Positions 47,810 through 58,004 of a DNA stretch of 64,000 nucleotides are shown here, one piece after another; the first letter of the stretch is position 1, and each line of letters begins with the position of its first letter. A program made the position numbers and the translations under genes. Under the pieces are notes generated by a model that saw only the letters and a list, made by a program, of their open reading frames with translations, was not told where the DNA came from and made no database searches. The stretch comes from Trichobilharzia regenti. Lineage: Eukaryota > Platyhelminthes > Trematoda > Strigeidida > Schistosomatidae. Location: contig OX235270.1 of assembly GCA_944472135.2 (NCBI GenBank), forward strand, positions 138,151,632 through 138,215,631, given 5' to 3'.

Positions 47810-48940
47810 AGGCGTATCAGTGCCAGACATTGTGCATTCTAGATCACTGTATAATCTTTTCAAGTCAAGTATGTTCTATCATCTCCATTCAACGGCTTCA
47901 TGACAATGCCACGTGTCATGTGGTCAACAAGGGAAATTTCATTGCAGCCGAAGAAGTGAAGACAGGAGTAATAGAAGACTGCTTACCATAATCGATGATG
48001 AATCTAACTGTAATGCACAAGATTACGCTGCAGGCAGGGAGAAACGATCAGACAGGGATAGGTTAGGCTGATAAGAAGTTTCTAGGAGAACTGAGTTTTG
48101 CAGATGATTTGTGTCTAGTGCCACACAAACTCGAAGATTCACAGGGGAAGACCAAAGCGTAGGTTGAAGAGCCAACCACGAAAGATGAGACTTCAAGAGA
48201 ACGTAGACAAGACGAAAGTAATCGAGATAACCAACCAACACATTACCACCAACGACAACCAATCACCAACAACGAAAGGACTTTGAAAGATTTCACTTCC
48301 TTCACTTATCCATGCAGCATTCTTTAAACTACAAACACGTCACGCAGGTGCAAGGAAACACAAGACAGATTTCCATGACTCCAAAATCACTGTGGAAATA
48401 CTCTCCACTCAGAATGAAGAACGAAATACGGATTTCCAACACCAGTGTTAAGCCAGCCACTTCTTCTTTACTTGTCTCAGCATTGACAGGCGGGTCAAGA
48501 GAAGCATTTAAAACAAGCCGCTAAAGAGTCTTGCCAACAAACGCCTTCACCGGTTGGCTACGCACTGGAGATCACATGTCCGCCCGACTAGCCGATCAGC
48601 CAGACAGAAAAAATTAACAGCGGGAAACTGCCTAAGCTAACCAGTCATGGACAGCCTGCCCAACATATACTTTGAAGGGAATGCAGGGGGATCGGACACA
48701 CAAGGATGAAACTGTCCAATGACATTGCTCACTAATTCATTGCTCAAATGAAATTTGAATGGAAAACGACGAGTCAGGCGTGTGTGCGAGGGTGGAACGT
48801 AGGCGTTAGTGTGAGGAGAAGATGAGCGCTTATGTGAAATCGTGGGACTAGTGAGGGAGGCTTGTAGGGGACATGACAAAGTGGAGATAGGTTGTTACAA
48901 TCCAATGTTCCACTCAGAACCCGAAGGAACAGTAATAATA
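47810..48940 (+). pseudogene. RTE LINE relic, second subfamily
   Basis: QRLHDNATCHVVNKGNF and VKTGVIEDCL (RT, GVRQGCL in the intact copy), then LSFADDLCLVPHKLED with the catalytic FADD intact, then degraded C-terminus, and the tail CAATGTTCCACTCAGAACCC plus (AATA). Many stops. The 52.4-kb minus copy belongs to the same subfamily (shared CCAAAATCACTGTGGAAATA). Confidence 0.8.
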
Positions 48941-48959
48941 GTAGCCAAATATTCTATGG

Positions 48960-49121
48960 TTCCATTATAGATAAGATTTATTTTGATAAATCGCACAGTG
49001 TTTACAGTTATATCAGTTATATCAGTTCATATAACTGTAAACACTGTGCGATTTATCAAAATAAAATCTTATCTATAATGGAATTATACTCTACCACAGT
49101 GCCCAAGTTTTATAGTTATAT
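48960..49121. mobile_element. PLE-C terminus hairpin, 14-bp TSD
   Basis: Perfect target duplication CAAATATTCTATGG (48946-48959 and 49122-49135). Left arm 48960-49013 is the inverse of right arm 49035-49089 with one indel. The right part goes on to the terminal CTACCACAGTG and TTTTATAGTTATAT. Both 3' sides face outward. The duplication follows directly after the RTE tail. Confidence 0.9.
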
Positions 49122-49135
49122 CAAATATTCTATGG

Positions 49136-50299
49136 AATTATAGTCAGCCTCATTGTTACCATGCAAATTAATTTTAGCAGGAAAAAGCTGCAAGTATTCT
49201 TTGATTTCGGCTGACTATTTTGAAAGACCTACTGATTCAATGAGTTTATAAACACAGCGAAATCAACAAGAACTATGACAGCTTATTGAAAACAAAATTT
49301 TTCCAACCATTTGTAGCATGCTTTAACGTCTAATTCTGGTAGAACAAGATTCAGGTGATATGATGCAATGTGGAAATCAATAACGTGTATTGTCAGAATT
49401 TTACTTAACAGTCTGTTTTCTGAAGCACTTGATAATCGTTTACAATTCCTGTGACAATAATATCATTTACTATGATACAAAGTTCACTGGATTGGTTAGC
49501 GTTGAAACGACATGCGGTTCCTAGGTTCCCTGTTAATTGCTACTGATTTCATTCCTCGCTTTCTTGGGCGTCCGGTTGTGCAGCAATAAAGAAGTCGTGG
49601 GAGAGCTTTAAAAGTGTCCATCTTTCAATAGCTGCACCACTTAAGTTAATCATTTGTCATTACAGATACACAATAGCTAAACATAGTGTTATATATAATT
49701 TTGTAGACGTTTTCCTGAACATAATTTGCCACAATCCCTTTTTAATAAGTTTCATGTCTTCTGAAATCGTATGCACTATTAACAATAGATTCCTTTGTAT
49801 TTGACTAGCTGACGTATTTGAAATCAGTAATCATCCTACTGGCTGAGTACAATCACCTACGAACACGGAAAGTTAATCTGTGCTGAATGCATAACCTTGG
49901 ATGCATAGTTTATGTTGTGTTTTTCTATGAATATCCATGCAAATATCCGCATTTAGGTTAAGATGATTTCAACCACTACCACACCTACTTCAGCCCAGGT
50001 ATCTCCATAGTATCACTAGCCCCAAGATGATATTGAGAATGAGTCACAGCCTGATACAGACAAGATCTCTTCCAAATAATTTGCTTCAAACTTCAGGATT
50101 TGGCTATGAATGGATGCTAAGTATGTACAAAATTTCATTGCTTATGGGAAATATAGTCCTGTTATTACAAGTGATGTAATTAATTCTTGTGATACAAATG
50201 CGAACGCTAGAATCCTTGACAAAATGATATAACGTATTAACGAAGATAATGATTTAAAGATTGTTTTAGTGGGACAATTATCTTATTTATCTTAAGGGA
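49136..50299. other. No gene seen
   Basis: AT-rich spacer. Confidence 0.4.
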
Positions 50300-50545
50300 A
50301 TTGAATTCGGTCTAAAATTAGAATTGATGACATTTGACCTGTAATTCATTAATATAGAAATTTTTGTATTTCCCTATGAATGAAAAACAAAACCACAAAT
50401 TTTTTACTGACGTTCCGCTATTTAATGCTGCTGATAGCTTTATCAAATTATTATTAAACAAGAATTTACAAAATCTCACTTTATGTATAACAACTTGATC
50501 ATCGTTCATTAGCATAGGATAATTTGTAGGTTGTCAAGCTGGTTT

Positions 50546-50771
50546 TTTCCTCCACGTTCCCAGTGGAACATAGGGCTTCAGGCTAGTGGCTTGAAGTTTC
50601 ATTAGCAGTGTTTAATTTTACAGTATGAGGTTGCTAGCCTCATGCCCGACCTTTCCTCTTTACCAGCATTATTTCTGGCTTAGCGAGGTAAAGGTGTTCG
50701 TCGGGCGAGGATCGAACCCCGGACCATGTGCGTGGTCGGCGAGCGTCCTAACCGCTTTGCCACCGATGCAC
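50546..50771 (-). repeat. tSINE-b, complete, 11-bp TSD
   Basis: Flanked by CAAGCTGGTTT (50535-50545) and CAAGTTGGTTT (50772-50782), one mismatch. Minus strand: TGGCAAAGCGG A box, GGTTCGATCC B box, body GTAAAGAGGAAAGG, and a 3' end almost identical to that of RTE. Confidence 0.9.
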
Positions 50772-51144
50772 CAAGTTGGTTTAGAAGTAAATAACTCCCC
50801 GAAATTATTAGCCTACAGCATTCATCACTCAACACCAGATGATGACCTTTGCTGTAAAAATCGACTAGCTTACCTGAAGGCTCGCCATCGAGCATCCACG
50901 CTATTTGGCACAGCTTCGTGTTGCGACTGTTCGTTCGTATAACAACTTTAGCTAGTTACAAAATCATTCTCGCAATACGCTTTTAATCCCAAAATATGTT
51001 TCTTATTTTACACGATCAACTTGACATTTTGATTAGCCTTCGGTCTATGCAGAACAAATAATGTGGGAGTTGTAAGTACAAAAACATGCGTTAGTATACG
51101 TCGTACTTTCCGTAAACATCAACACTGCCTCGTCTTCTAAACTG

Positions 51145-51420
51145 GTCAACCCGACGTATATAAACCATCGGACAGACCTATCAAGAAATCAAACTCGGAA
51201 GGATGGAACATATTATAGCGTTTTTTCAACACTGAGAAATCCACCTTGCATTAGAAAATTCATCAGCTATAGAATCAGGCCAGAAAATTGATTTTGAGAA
51301 TATTGAAACAATTCAGAAACATTTCAGAAATCACAAAGATTGGCTAATATCAGAAGCACTTCATATAAAATGGAATTCCAAATATCTGAATAGGAATGAT
51401 GGACTAAGACGGAATTAAAG
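51145..51420 (+). pseudogene. PLE-D GIY-YIG tail relic
   Basis: TIGQTYQEIKLGRMEH, a stop, then NSSAIESGQKIDFENIETIQ and ISEALHIKWNSKYLNRNDGL. This is a GIY-YIG endonuclease tail with a different C-terminus from PLE-A, -B and -C. Nearly open: a single internal stop across about 80 codons. Confidence 0.75.
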
Positions 51421-51900
51421 CTGATTGCAACACGCCCTTCTCATGAGACTGCATAGTCAACACAAATGTGATAAACAATTACATGATGTAAACACATGCT
51501 GTTTTTATAATGTCATACGCTTATCTAATCCGACAATCTACACATGGCTCTGTTATCTTTACCAATTAATTGACCAACTTAACAAAATACAAATTATCCT
51601 ATATTGATGAATGGTGATTAAGTTAATATAAATAAACTGAGATTTTGTAAATTCTGGTTTAATAATAATTTGATAGTGCTATTATTAGCATTAAATAGCG
51701 GAACGTCAGTAAAAACAATATGGTTTTGTTTTTCATTCAATCGGGAATACAAAAACTCTTATAATAATGAATATCATATATCCAATGCTACATTTTTTCA
51801 AACTATTATAGATGAACTTGGTTTGACAACATAAAATTCACGTGTAAGCACAAAATTGGTAGCTTCTTGGTTGATATTCCACGAAAAAATAAAATATTCA

Positions 51901-52371
51901 GTTAAAAGTGAAAATGAGTACAGATGAAGCTGGACAACAATGTCTACCAGAAATCATTGAAATTAAATAGAAACTTGAACTTCACCCAAAAATTTTAAGT
52001 GTGGTTTTAAAGAGTTTCAACTACAAGGAACTTATGTGTTTCAAGTCTAAGAATAATATATTAGCTGTGAAGAGAAAGTTGAAAGTTTGTACACAGTATT
52101 TTGTCTTTCCAATGGCATATATAAATTAAGACCAGTGAGAATTAATCACACTATTTACTCTGCAGAAACAAGGCTACACTCTAATCAAACCTACTGAAAA
52201 CCTTAGGCAGTTGGGAGAAATAATAATCATACATGATCACTTAGCTAACACTGTATAATAATTTTTAAAGTAAATTTTTGTAATTTCATGCAGAAAAGTT
52301 GATGTTGTTGAAAGAGCAAAAGATATCAACATGAGCAGTTCTAGCCTCTCTTTCGAAAAAGTTAGTAATAT
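51901..52371. other. No gene seen
   Basis: AT-rich; may be further PLE-D 3' sequence. Confidence 0.3.
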
Positions 52372-52925
52372 TTAGTATTACTCCGTCGAGTTCCAAGTGA
52401 AAAATAGAGATGAAATACCACATCTCCACTTCGTCCTGTCCTACACAGTCTTCTCTCGCTGGCCACACAATCGCACATAGGTGCAAGTCTTCTCCGTTTA
52501 CAATCGCCTACATTTTGACCTTGGACACCCTTCGAACTCATCCTTTTCCACTCGGGTTCCATTCTAAACATGACCTGGTTAGTGATGTCATTCGACGGTC
52601 ACATGCTTGTATGTCGGATCTATCTGCATTTTCTTCAAAGTATTTCTTGGGCAGGTTGCCCATGACTAGTTCGCTTAAGTAGTTTCTCGCTGCTAATTCT
52701 TTCTGTCTGGCTGATCGATCGCTTGGACTGGCATGTGATCTTCAGTGTGCAGCCAGAGAGTGAAGCTGGTTGTTTAGGTGAGTCTTCAGATGAAGAGCGA
52801 TGAAGAATAAGTGACTGGCTTAACATTGGTGTTAGTAATCCGTATTTCGTTCTTCATCCTGAGTGGAGAGTATTTCCACAGTGATTTTGGGATGGTACAA
52901 GTCTGTGATGGCTTTCCTCACCAGG
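52372..52925 (-). pseudogene. RTE LINE 3' relic, second subfamily
   Basis: Minus strand from 52920: CCATCCCAAAATCACTGTGG and a C-terminal region with SHGQPAQEIL, then a GTGGAGATG block and the tail TCACTTGGAACTCGACGG. It parallels 48360-48940. Confidence 0.75.
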
Positions 52926-53040
52926 TTCTTTCAACTGTTGTGTATGTATGTGAAACTTGGATGACGACCTGAAGGAAGACAAGTTTACAAGTTTATTTCT
53001 AACGTAATGCATTCTATATGCTTATGTGCATATGATAACT
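52926..53040 (+). pseudogene. Small inverted RTE piece
   Basis: VVYVCETWMTT-type motif (YGCETW in RTE relatives) on the plus strand, directly against the minus-strand RTE. Possibly a 5' inversion of the same insertion. Confidence 0.45.
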
Positions 53041-53394
53041 TTGTCGATCAACGTTTAGGAAGAAGAGAATTACCGACTTCATGTTAATAATAATGATAAT
53101 GACTGCCTAAGTGATGTTTAGAACACTGTAGCAAGAAGGAAGGAGAAACAGATGTTCAAATAAGCGGTGTACTTGACAGCTTGATGCTGCGCAATGTTAT
53201 GCGACAAGAAAGCAAAGTAAACAAAGTCTGATAGCAAATATAAAAAGTATTTAAATAAAGAGTACAACTTAAGTAGGGAGAGGGACGTTATAAATAACAG
53301 AGATGGGTTAACTTGGCAGTTCTTTCCTGGGTTATGAATAAATTTTGTTATCACATAAACTGAGATTATTTATTGGAATTAATGTTGACCAGAC
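53041..53394. other. No gene seen
   Basis: Spacer; minus-strand open frame 53118-53354 has no domain. Confidence 0.3.
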
Positions 53395-53437
53395 TTCAAA
53401 GCTATGGTTACAGGGTTTTCATCATGAGCTGATATTA

Positions 53438-53878
53438 TTGAATTGAATTTTTGATTTTCCCGTCGATTGATTGGCCTGAAGTGCTCGGTCTCAGGTTGAC
53501 ATGTCCGGTTCTTGTGCAGATGATTCGACGATGATGTCTGGGCATTTAATCAGTATACAATTGGTGGATGGTGGCTAGCAGTGGAATCCAGGATGCACAT
53601 TTCGTCCTATTTGGTCGCATTCGGTTCAATCAATCGACGGGAAAATCTCAAATTCAGTTAAATAATTAATACGACCCGTTGCACAAGGGGTGGCTCTCCT
53701 GGCCTAATTGATCTAGTGGATAACGTTTTGGCGTTTGAAACTATGGGCACTGGGTTCGAGCCTCGGTGAGAACATCATCACCACTCACTGAGAAATGCAA
53801 GTACACCCAGATGAAGAGTCCCAAATGGGACGAAATGCGCATCCTGGATTCCACTACTAGTCACCGTCCACCAGTTGT
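53438..53878. mobile_element. HHR-SINE-2 back-to-back pair nested in HHR-SINE-1
   Basis: Flanks ATGAGCTGATATTA (53424-53437) and ATGAGCTGTTATTA (53879-53892), 13 of 14 matching. Minus part 53438-53628 begins in its own sense at the hammerhead stem II; the plus part from 53629 is nearly identical to 61190-61480. Plus hammerhead near 53808-53856 has core ATGAAGA. Confidence 0.9.
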
Positions 53879-54124
53879 ATGAGCTGTTATTAGTTAAAGA
53901 ACCATTGGAAAACCTGGGATCACTGGACAGTCGTTTCGTCCTAGTTTGGGACTCTTCATCAGTATGCACCCGCCACAGGGGTTCGAAACCAGGACCTTCT
54001 GGTTACAAGGCGAGCTCCTAGACCATTAAGCCACTTGGACCCGATACAGTGCCTATGAATTCCATGGTATGCAAGCTCGCCTTGTAAACAGAAGTTCCTG
54101 GGTTCGACCTCCTGTGATGGGTGC

Positions 54125-54170
54125 GTACTGCTGAAGACTCCCGAACTAGGACGAAACAGCAGTCCAGCAT
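54125..54170 (+). ncRNA. Hammerhead-like fold (HHR-SINE-1)
   Basis: Core CTGAAGA and GAAA are intact and stem I GTACTG/CAGCAT is partly kept. The first stem II pair is lost (C opposite C) and stem III is shortened (ACAGCAGT). Borderline. Confidence 0.55.
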
Positions 54171-54268
54171 TCCCAGATTTTCCAAGGCTGTCTAACCAAT
54201 ATCAACTCATGCTGAAATCCTGTAACCAATCAAATCCCTACAACCCAACACTTGAATTTCAAAGCTAT

Positions 54269-54315
54269 AGCTTGAAGCCTTATATTCCACTCAGAACGTA
54301 AAGGGATAAAATGAA
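54269..54315 (+). repeat. RTE 3' terminal scrap
   Basis: TTGAAGCCTTATATTCCACT, CAGAACGTAAAGG and an AT-rich tail resemble the RTE end. Confidence 0.5.
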
Positions 54316-54414
54316 ATAAATAGTAGATATGTGTAAAACACTTCTGAATAGACTTAGTTAGAAGTGAAAAAAATCAGTAAAGCCTTCACCATATTCTTCG
54401 TTTTAACTTGGTAT

Positions 54415-54720
54415 ATGTTGGCTAGCAGTTGATTAGAGGATGAGCACTTTAACCTATTTGGAACTCGTCATTTGGATAGACCCGCTTTCTTCAGTGAATT
54501 TCGGTATTCCCACTGAGTCCTGACTTTATTGCCCATCATTTCAAACACCATAGTGTTATCCACTTAAAGATTAGTAACACGAGAGCCACCTCTTGTTATA
54601 ACTTTGGTAAGAACATCATCACTCGGTGGGAATTTCAGGTACATCCACATGATAAGAACAAAGTAGGACGAAATGCGCGTCGTGGACTCCACTGCTAATC
54701 ACCATCCGCCAAACTTTTTC
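54415..54720. mobile_element. HHR-SINE-2 back-to-back pair, old
   Basis: Minus part 54415-54602 (hammerhead 3' strand, TTATCCACT and GAGAGCCACCTCTTG head). Plus part 54603-54720 starts just after the B box (GGTAAGAACATCATCACTCG) and holds a decayed hammerhead (GTAGGACGAAATGCGCGTC). Tails face outward. Confidence 0.75.
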
Positions 54721-55395
54721 ATGTTAATACGCAGAATCGTTGAAGCATTCGCACAAGGTGGCGATATTTCAACTGAGGGAGAACATTTCTGTCCAATCAG
54801 CCAGCGGAAAACCAAAAGTGAATTAAGAATAAGTAGTATCCTTTGTTCGCATATCCCCCATCAGGATACCTCATCTAATTGGAGTCATTATCAAACGGAC
54901 ATAATTTTCAAGTTTATTGAATCTGCATGAAAAATTGTCAGTATATAAGAGAAAATGGCCGATGATGGATACTACTGAAACAATGGTAACCTATTGCGTT
55001 TTTCCAAATCCGTTTGAAAACAGTAAAATGAACTCTGGAAAACGTGAAGCATCAACACTACTGTTTCTTTCTACTGAGTGATCTGTCATTTATTCACACA
55101 TAAGCAGTTTAGAAGGATTCAGCCCAGAGCTTTCAGGTTACTTACTATCTTAGGTGATCTTCTTGACAATGATTTCCTTAAGAAATGTTGGAAGTCAGTA
55201 ATCACCAACCTTTTGATTTGGATTTATTAGCTGAAAATAATTTGATCGCGTCATACTCTAAAGCCTCTTGGTTCAGTAACTGTAATGTTACTGGTGCATA
55301 TTGCTGAAATGTGAAAATTAGAGTTAAATAGCTATGCAGTATTTCTGTCAGATACTCTGCTTGTGCGGAAATCGCTCTTGAAAGAAGGTTACTGG
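54721..55395. other. No gene seen
   Basis: Spacer without recognisable features. Confidence 0.3.
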
Positions 55396-55399
55396 CTCT

Positions 55400-55515
55400 T
55401 ATGACTTTACATGACTGATCACCAGCCGACACCAGCTAGAGAACTGTTGGAAAGCCAGAGAGTAGTTGACAACTGTTTCGTGTTAGTTCAGGGTTCTTCA
55501 GGATTCAAAATCCAC
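55400..55515 (-). repeat. HHR-SINE-1 tail and decayed hammerhead
   Basis: Plus-strand ACTGATCACCAGCCGACACC, GAGAACTGTTGGAAAGCCAG and a decayed ribozyme (minus: CTGAAGA, GAAACAGTTGTC with stem II lost). Confidence 0.6.
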
Positions 55516-55689
55516 GGCAAAATAGTTCTGCTTCATTCCGTAACGCCATTACTGGATTTGATGGTGAAAGGTAATTAAATCTAGGATAGTATTCCACGAA
55601 AACCAGAATATTCAGTAAGATAAATATTTCTAGAAACAATTAATATCTGTAATTTAATATTATTTCCTCCCGTAACTATCATAATCTCA

Positions 55690-56690
55690 ATAACCACCAG
55701 AAGGATTTCCTTTTTTCATACGATCTCCTTAGTGTTGTATTCTCCTCCCATATCATCGCTTCACACTACACTCACCTTCGATGGACTGCATCGCCTGTGC
55801 TGTCATTCAGTCATCTCCTCCGTATATGTTCCATTCATCTGCCTGTGATTATTTGTTGGACGATATTTAGTTGGCGGTTTGTTGGTAGAGCTTCTTGTTG
55901 CTTATTCTTTCCACCTCACCATCTGATATTTGATAATGGGGAAAGCAGCTGATTATTGAAGCCTGTAGGTGACTCATTCATCAAGTCTATGAGTCATGTA
56001 GAATCATTGACAAGATTTTAGTGTCCCGAATTCACATCCTATTGCTTGTGCTCATTGCTGTAGATTTCATAACAATAAACACGATTCTTGCTTTTTCGAT
56101 TCCATTTCACCTGTCTTGATATCCTCTACCATGACGCCGCCTGTGATTTAAGTAACGCTGCCTGTTTAAATAAGTGAAACAAACGACTTCCTTTACATTC
56201 CACCCATTAATAGTGAATTGTGTTTGTTATTGTGGATGGGGTACCTTCGTTATACATATCGTCTCCATGCTCGCATAAAATCTACCTTAACTCTACCTTT
56301 CTTGCCAGCTTGTTGGTTTTAGCTTGCAAATCTTTGAGTTTGAGCTGCATGTGATATAAATCATTCGCAAAGTCCATAACCTCTAGGGCCTTTTAGCTGC
56401 TGTACAGTAATATTATCTCATCCATAATGGAGTTATGCTCTACCACAGTGCCCAAGTTTTATACTTATAAGTCTTTTAGCTGTTCCAACGTATCCTCGTT
56501 TTCTCACTCCACACGGCCTATCGTATGATACAATCCACAAAAGTCAGGAAGATAGTTGGTGATAGTAATTCTTTTTGCCTTACACCTATCCGAACTGCAA
56601 ATGTTCGTTGTAAATTACTTGGCCTGTGACATCATTATATTGCTGTTGGATTGGGCTATTATAATATTATTTATAAGCTGTGGGTAGGCA
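55690..56690 (-). pseudogene. RTE LINE relic
   Basis: Minus strand: LLSPTIFLTFVDCIIR (RT), then, across a small insertion, LEVMDFANDLYHMQLKLKDL (FADD changed to FAND), LQAKTNKLARKV, and a degraded C-terminal part. Frameshifts throughout. Confidence 0.75.
56400..56472 (+). mobile_element. 73-bp PLE-C terminus insertion, 10-bp TSD
   Basis: Duplication CTTTTAGCTG (56390-56399 and 56473-56482). The insert contains CATAATGGAGTTATG, CTACCACAGTGCCCAAG and TTTTATACTTATA, the PLE-C 3' terminus. It lies a few codons before the FAND site of the host RTE. Confidence 0.85.
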
Positions 56691-56795
56691 TTCCTTAGCC
56701 AAAAACATAACGAATATTTTCCAAATGTAGCATTATTGCCGCACAGAGACTAGATGACAAAGTAGTCACAATTAATACATCTACTGATATTAAGA

Positions 56796-57763
56796 CAAAG
56801 CTGTCTACTATCGCCAATGATCTTCCTGACTGCAGTAGATTGAATAATGCCACAGACAACGGGAGATGGGGAAACAGGCATAAAATGGAACCACACAAAA
56901 AAACTCGGAGGACTGGACTTCGCCGCTGATACATGTCTGATTTCCCACAAACTGGAAGATATGCAATTGAAAAACAACAAGTTAGCAGAACAAACATCCA
57001 CTGAAGATAGGACTTTTGGTGAACACAGATAAAACAGAGGTGATGAAGATTCCTGGCCAACACCAACAGCAACCACAACAACTGACAACAGTCAGCCAGC
57101 ATAAATAGGAGGAACCTGAAAGAAACAACCTCCTTTACCTTCCCACCTACCTGGGAAGCATCGTTTCAACTACAGGCCAGCGGAACTGATGAGGATATCA
57201 AAGAAGCGATGTTTGGGAAAACAAAACAAGCTTTCATTACTCTTAAGTCTATATGGAGGTCAACAGCAATCAGCATCAAAAATAACATCCGGATTTTCAA
57301 CTCCAATGTGAAGTCAGTGCTACTTTACGGATCAGAGAATTGGCGAGTCATAAAGAGCCTTTCAAACAAACTACAAACCTTCATTAACAGCTGTCTCCGC
57401 TCAATACTCAAGATCAGATGGCCAGAAAAGATCAGCAATAGGGATCCCAGGGAGCGAACCAATCAGGAACCGATTGTGAAACAAATAGACAGGAAGAAAT
57501 GGAGATGGATGAGGCAGACGCTGAGGAAACCATCAAGTGACATCATTAGACAAGCCATCGCTCGAGTGGAACCCGAAAGGGAAGCAGGTGGCGAGTTGGT
57601 CGTCAGTGCGATGGTGACTTGGAGGAGGTCATGTGAGGAGGAGATGAAAGCATGTGGACAGACCTGGAGCGGGGTGAAAACGTTGTCAGAAAACAGAAGG
57701 CAATGGAGATCCCCAGCTGAAGCCCTTTGTTATTCTAGGAATTAAAGGATATAATAATAATAA
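56796..57763 (+). mobile_element. 5'-truncated RTE LINE, 14-bp TSD
   Basis: Perfect duplication TACTGATATTAAGA (56782-56795 and 57764-57777). It starts at the GCLLSP region of the RT and ends in (ATA)n. FADD reads FAAD here and the first half is frameshifted, but the last 178 codons (57209-57745) stay open: LLYGSENW, then KWRWMRQTLRKPSSD and the terminal EALCYSRN. Very close to the 58.6-kb copy. Confidence 0.95.
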
Positions 57764-57777
57764 TACTGATATTAAGA

Positions 57778-58004
57778 TAGTTAAAATCCGAGTAATATGA
57801 GTAATCTACCGAAGTGCTTTTCTGTAAAGTGGTGTTCAGAACTGCTTAGCCTCCCATTACCTTATTACCATTTGAATTCTGTCGAAGTTTCTTTCCTGCC
57901 ACTTAACTAAAGCTAAAATCTATCTCAAAAATAAGTTCAAGCTATTTTACCCACTAAAATAATAATTTCAGAACTACGATTCTTGAATATGTGTAAAACC
58001 TGAG
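57778..58004. other. Spacer
   Basis: No feature seen. Confidence 0.3.

Larger units (their letters stand above)
50300..51900. mobile_element. PLE-D copy, inverted, with tSINE-b inside
   Basis: The minus segment 50318-50515 and plus segment 51605-51780 are inverted copies of the same 3' region (shared AAATAGCGGAACGTCAGTAA). Between them is the plus-strand GIY-YIG relic (51145-51420). Both 3' sides face outward. Confidence 0.65.
53406..54257. mobile_element. HHR-SINE-1 back-to-back pair, 11-bp TSD
   Basis: Target duplication TTCAAAGCTAT (53395-53405 and 54258-54268). Minus copy 53406-54065, itself interrupted by HHR-SINE-2; plus copy 54067-54257 starting at TGGTATGCAAGCTCGCC inside the tRNA-like head. 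Tails face outward. The minus hammerhead (53921-53965) has core ATGAAGA. Confidence 0.9.

Noticed and set aside
56695..57102. 135-codon minus-strand frame with hydrophobic segments
   Set aside because: Antisense of the 56.8-kb RTE RT; the same shadow appears opposite the homologous region at 59258-59583.
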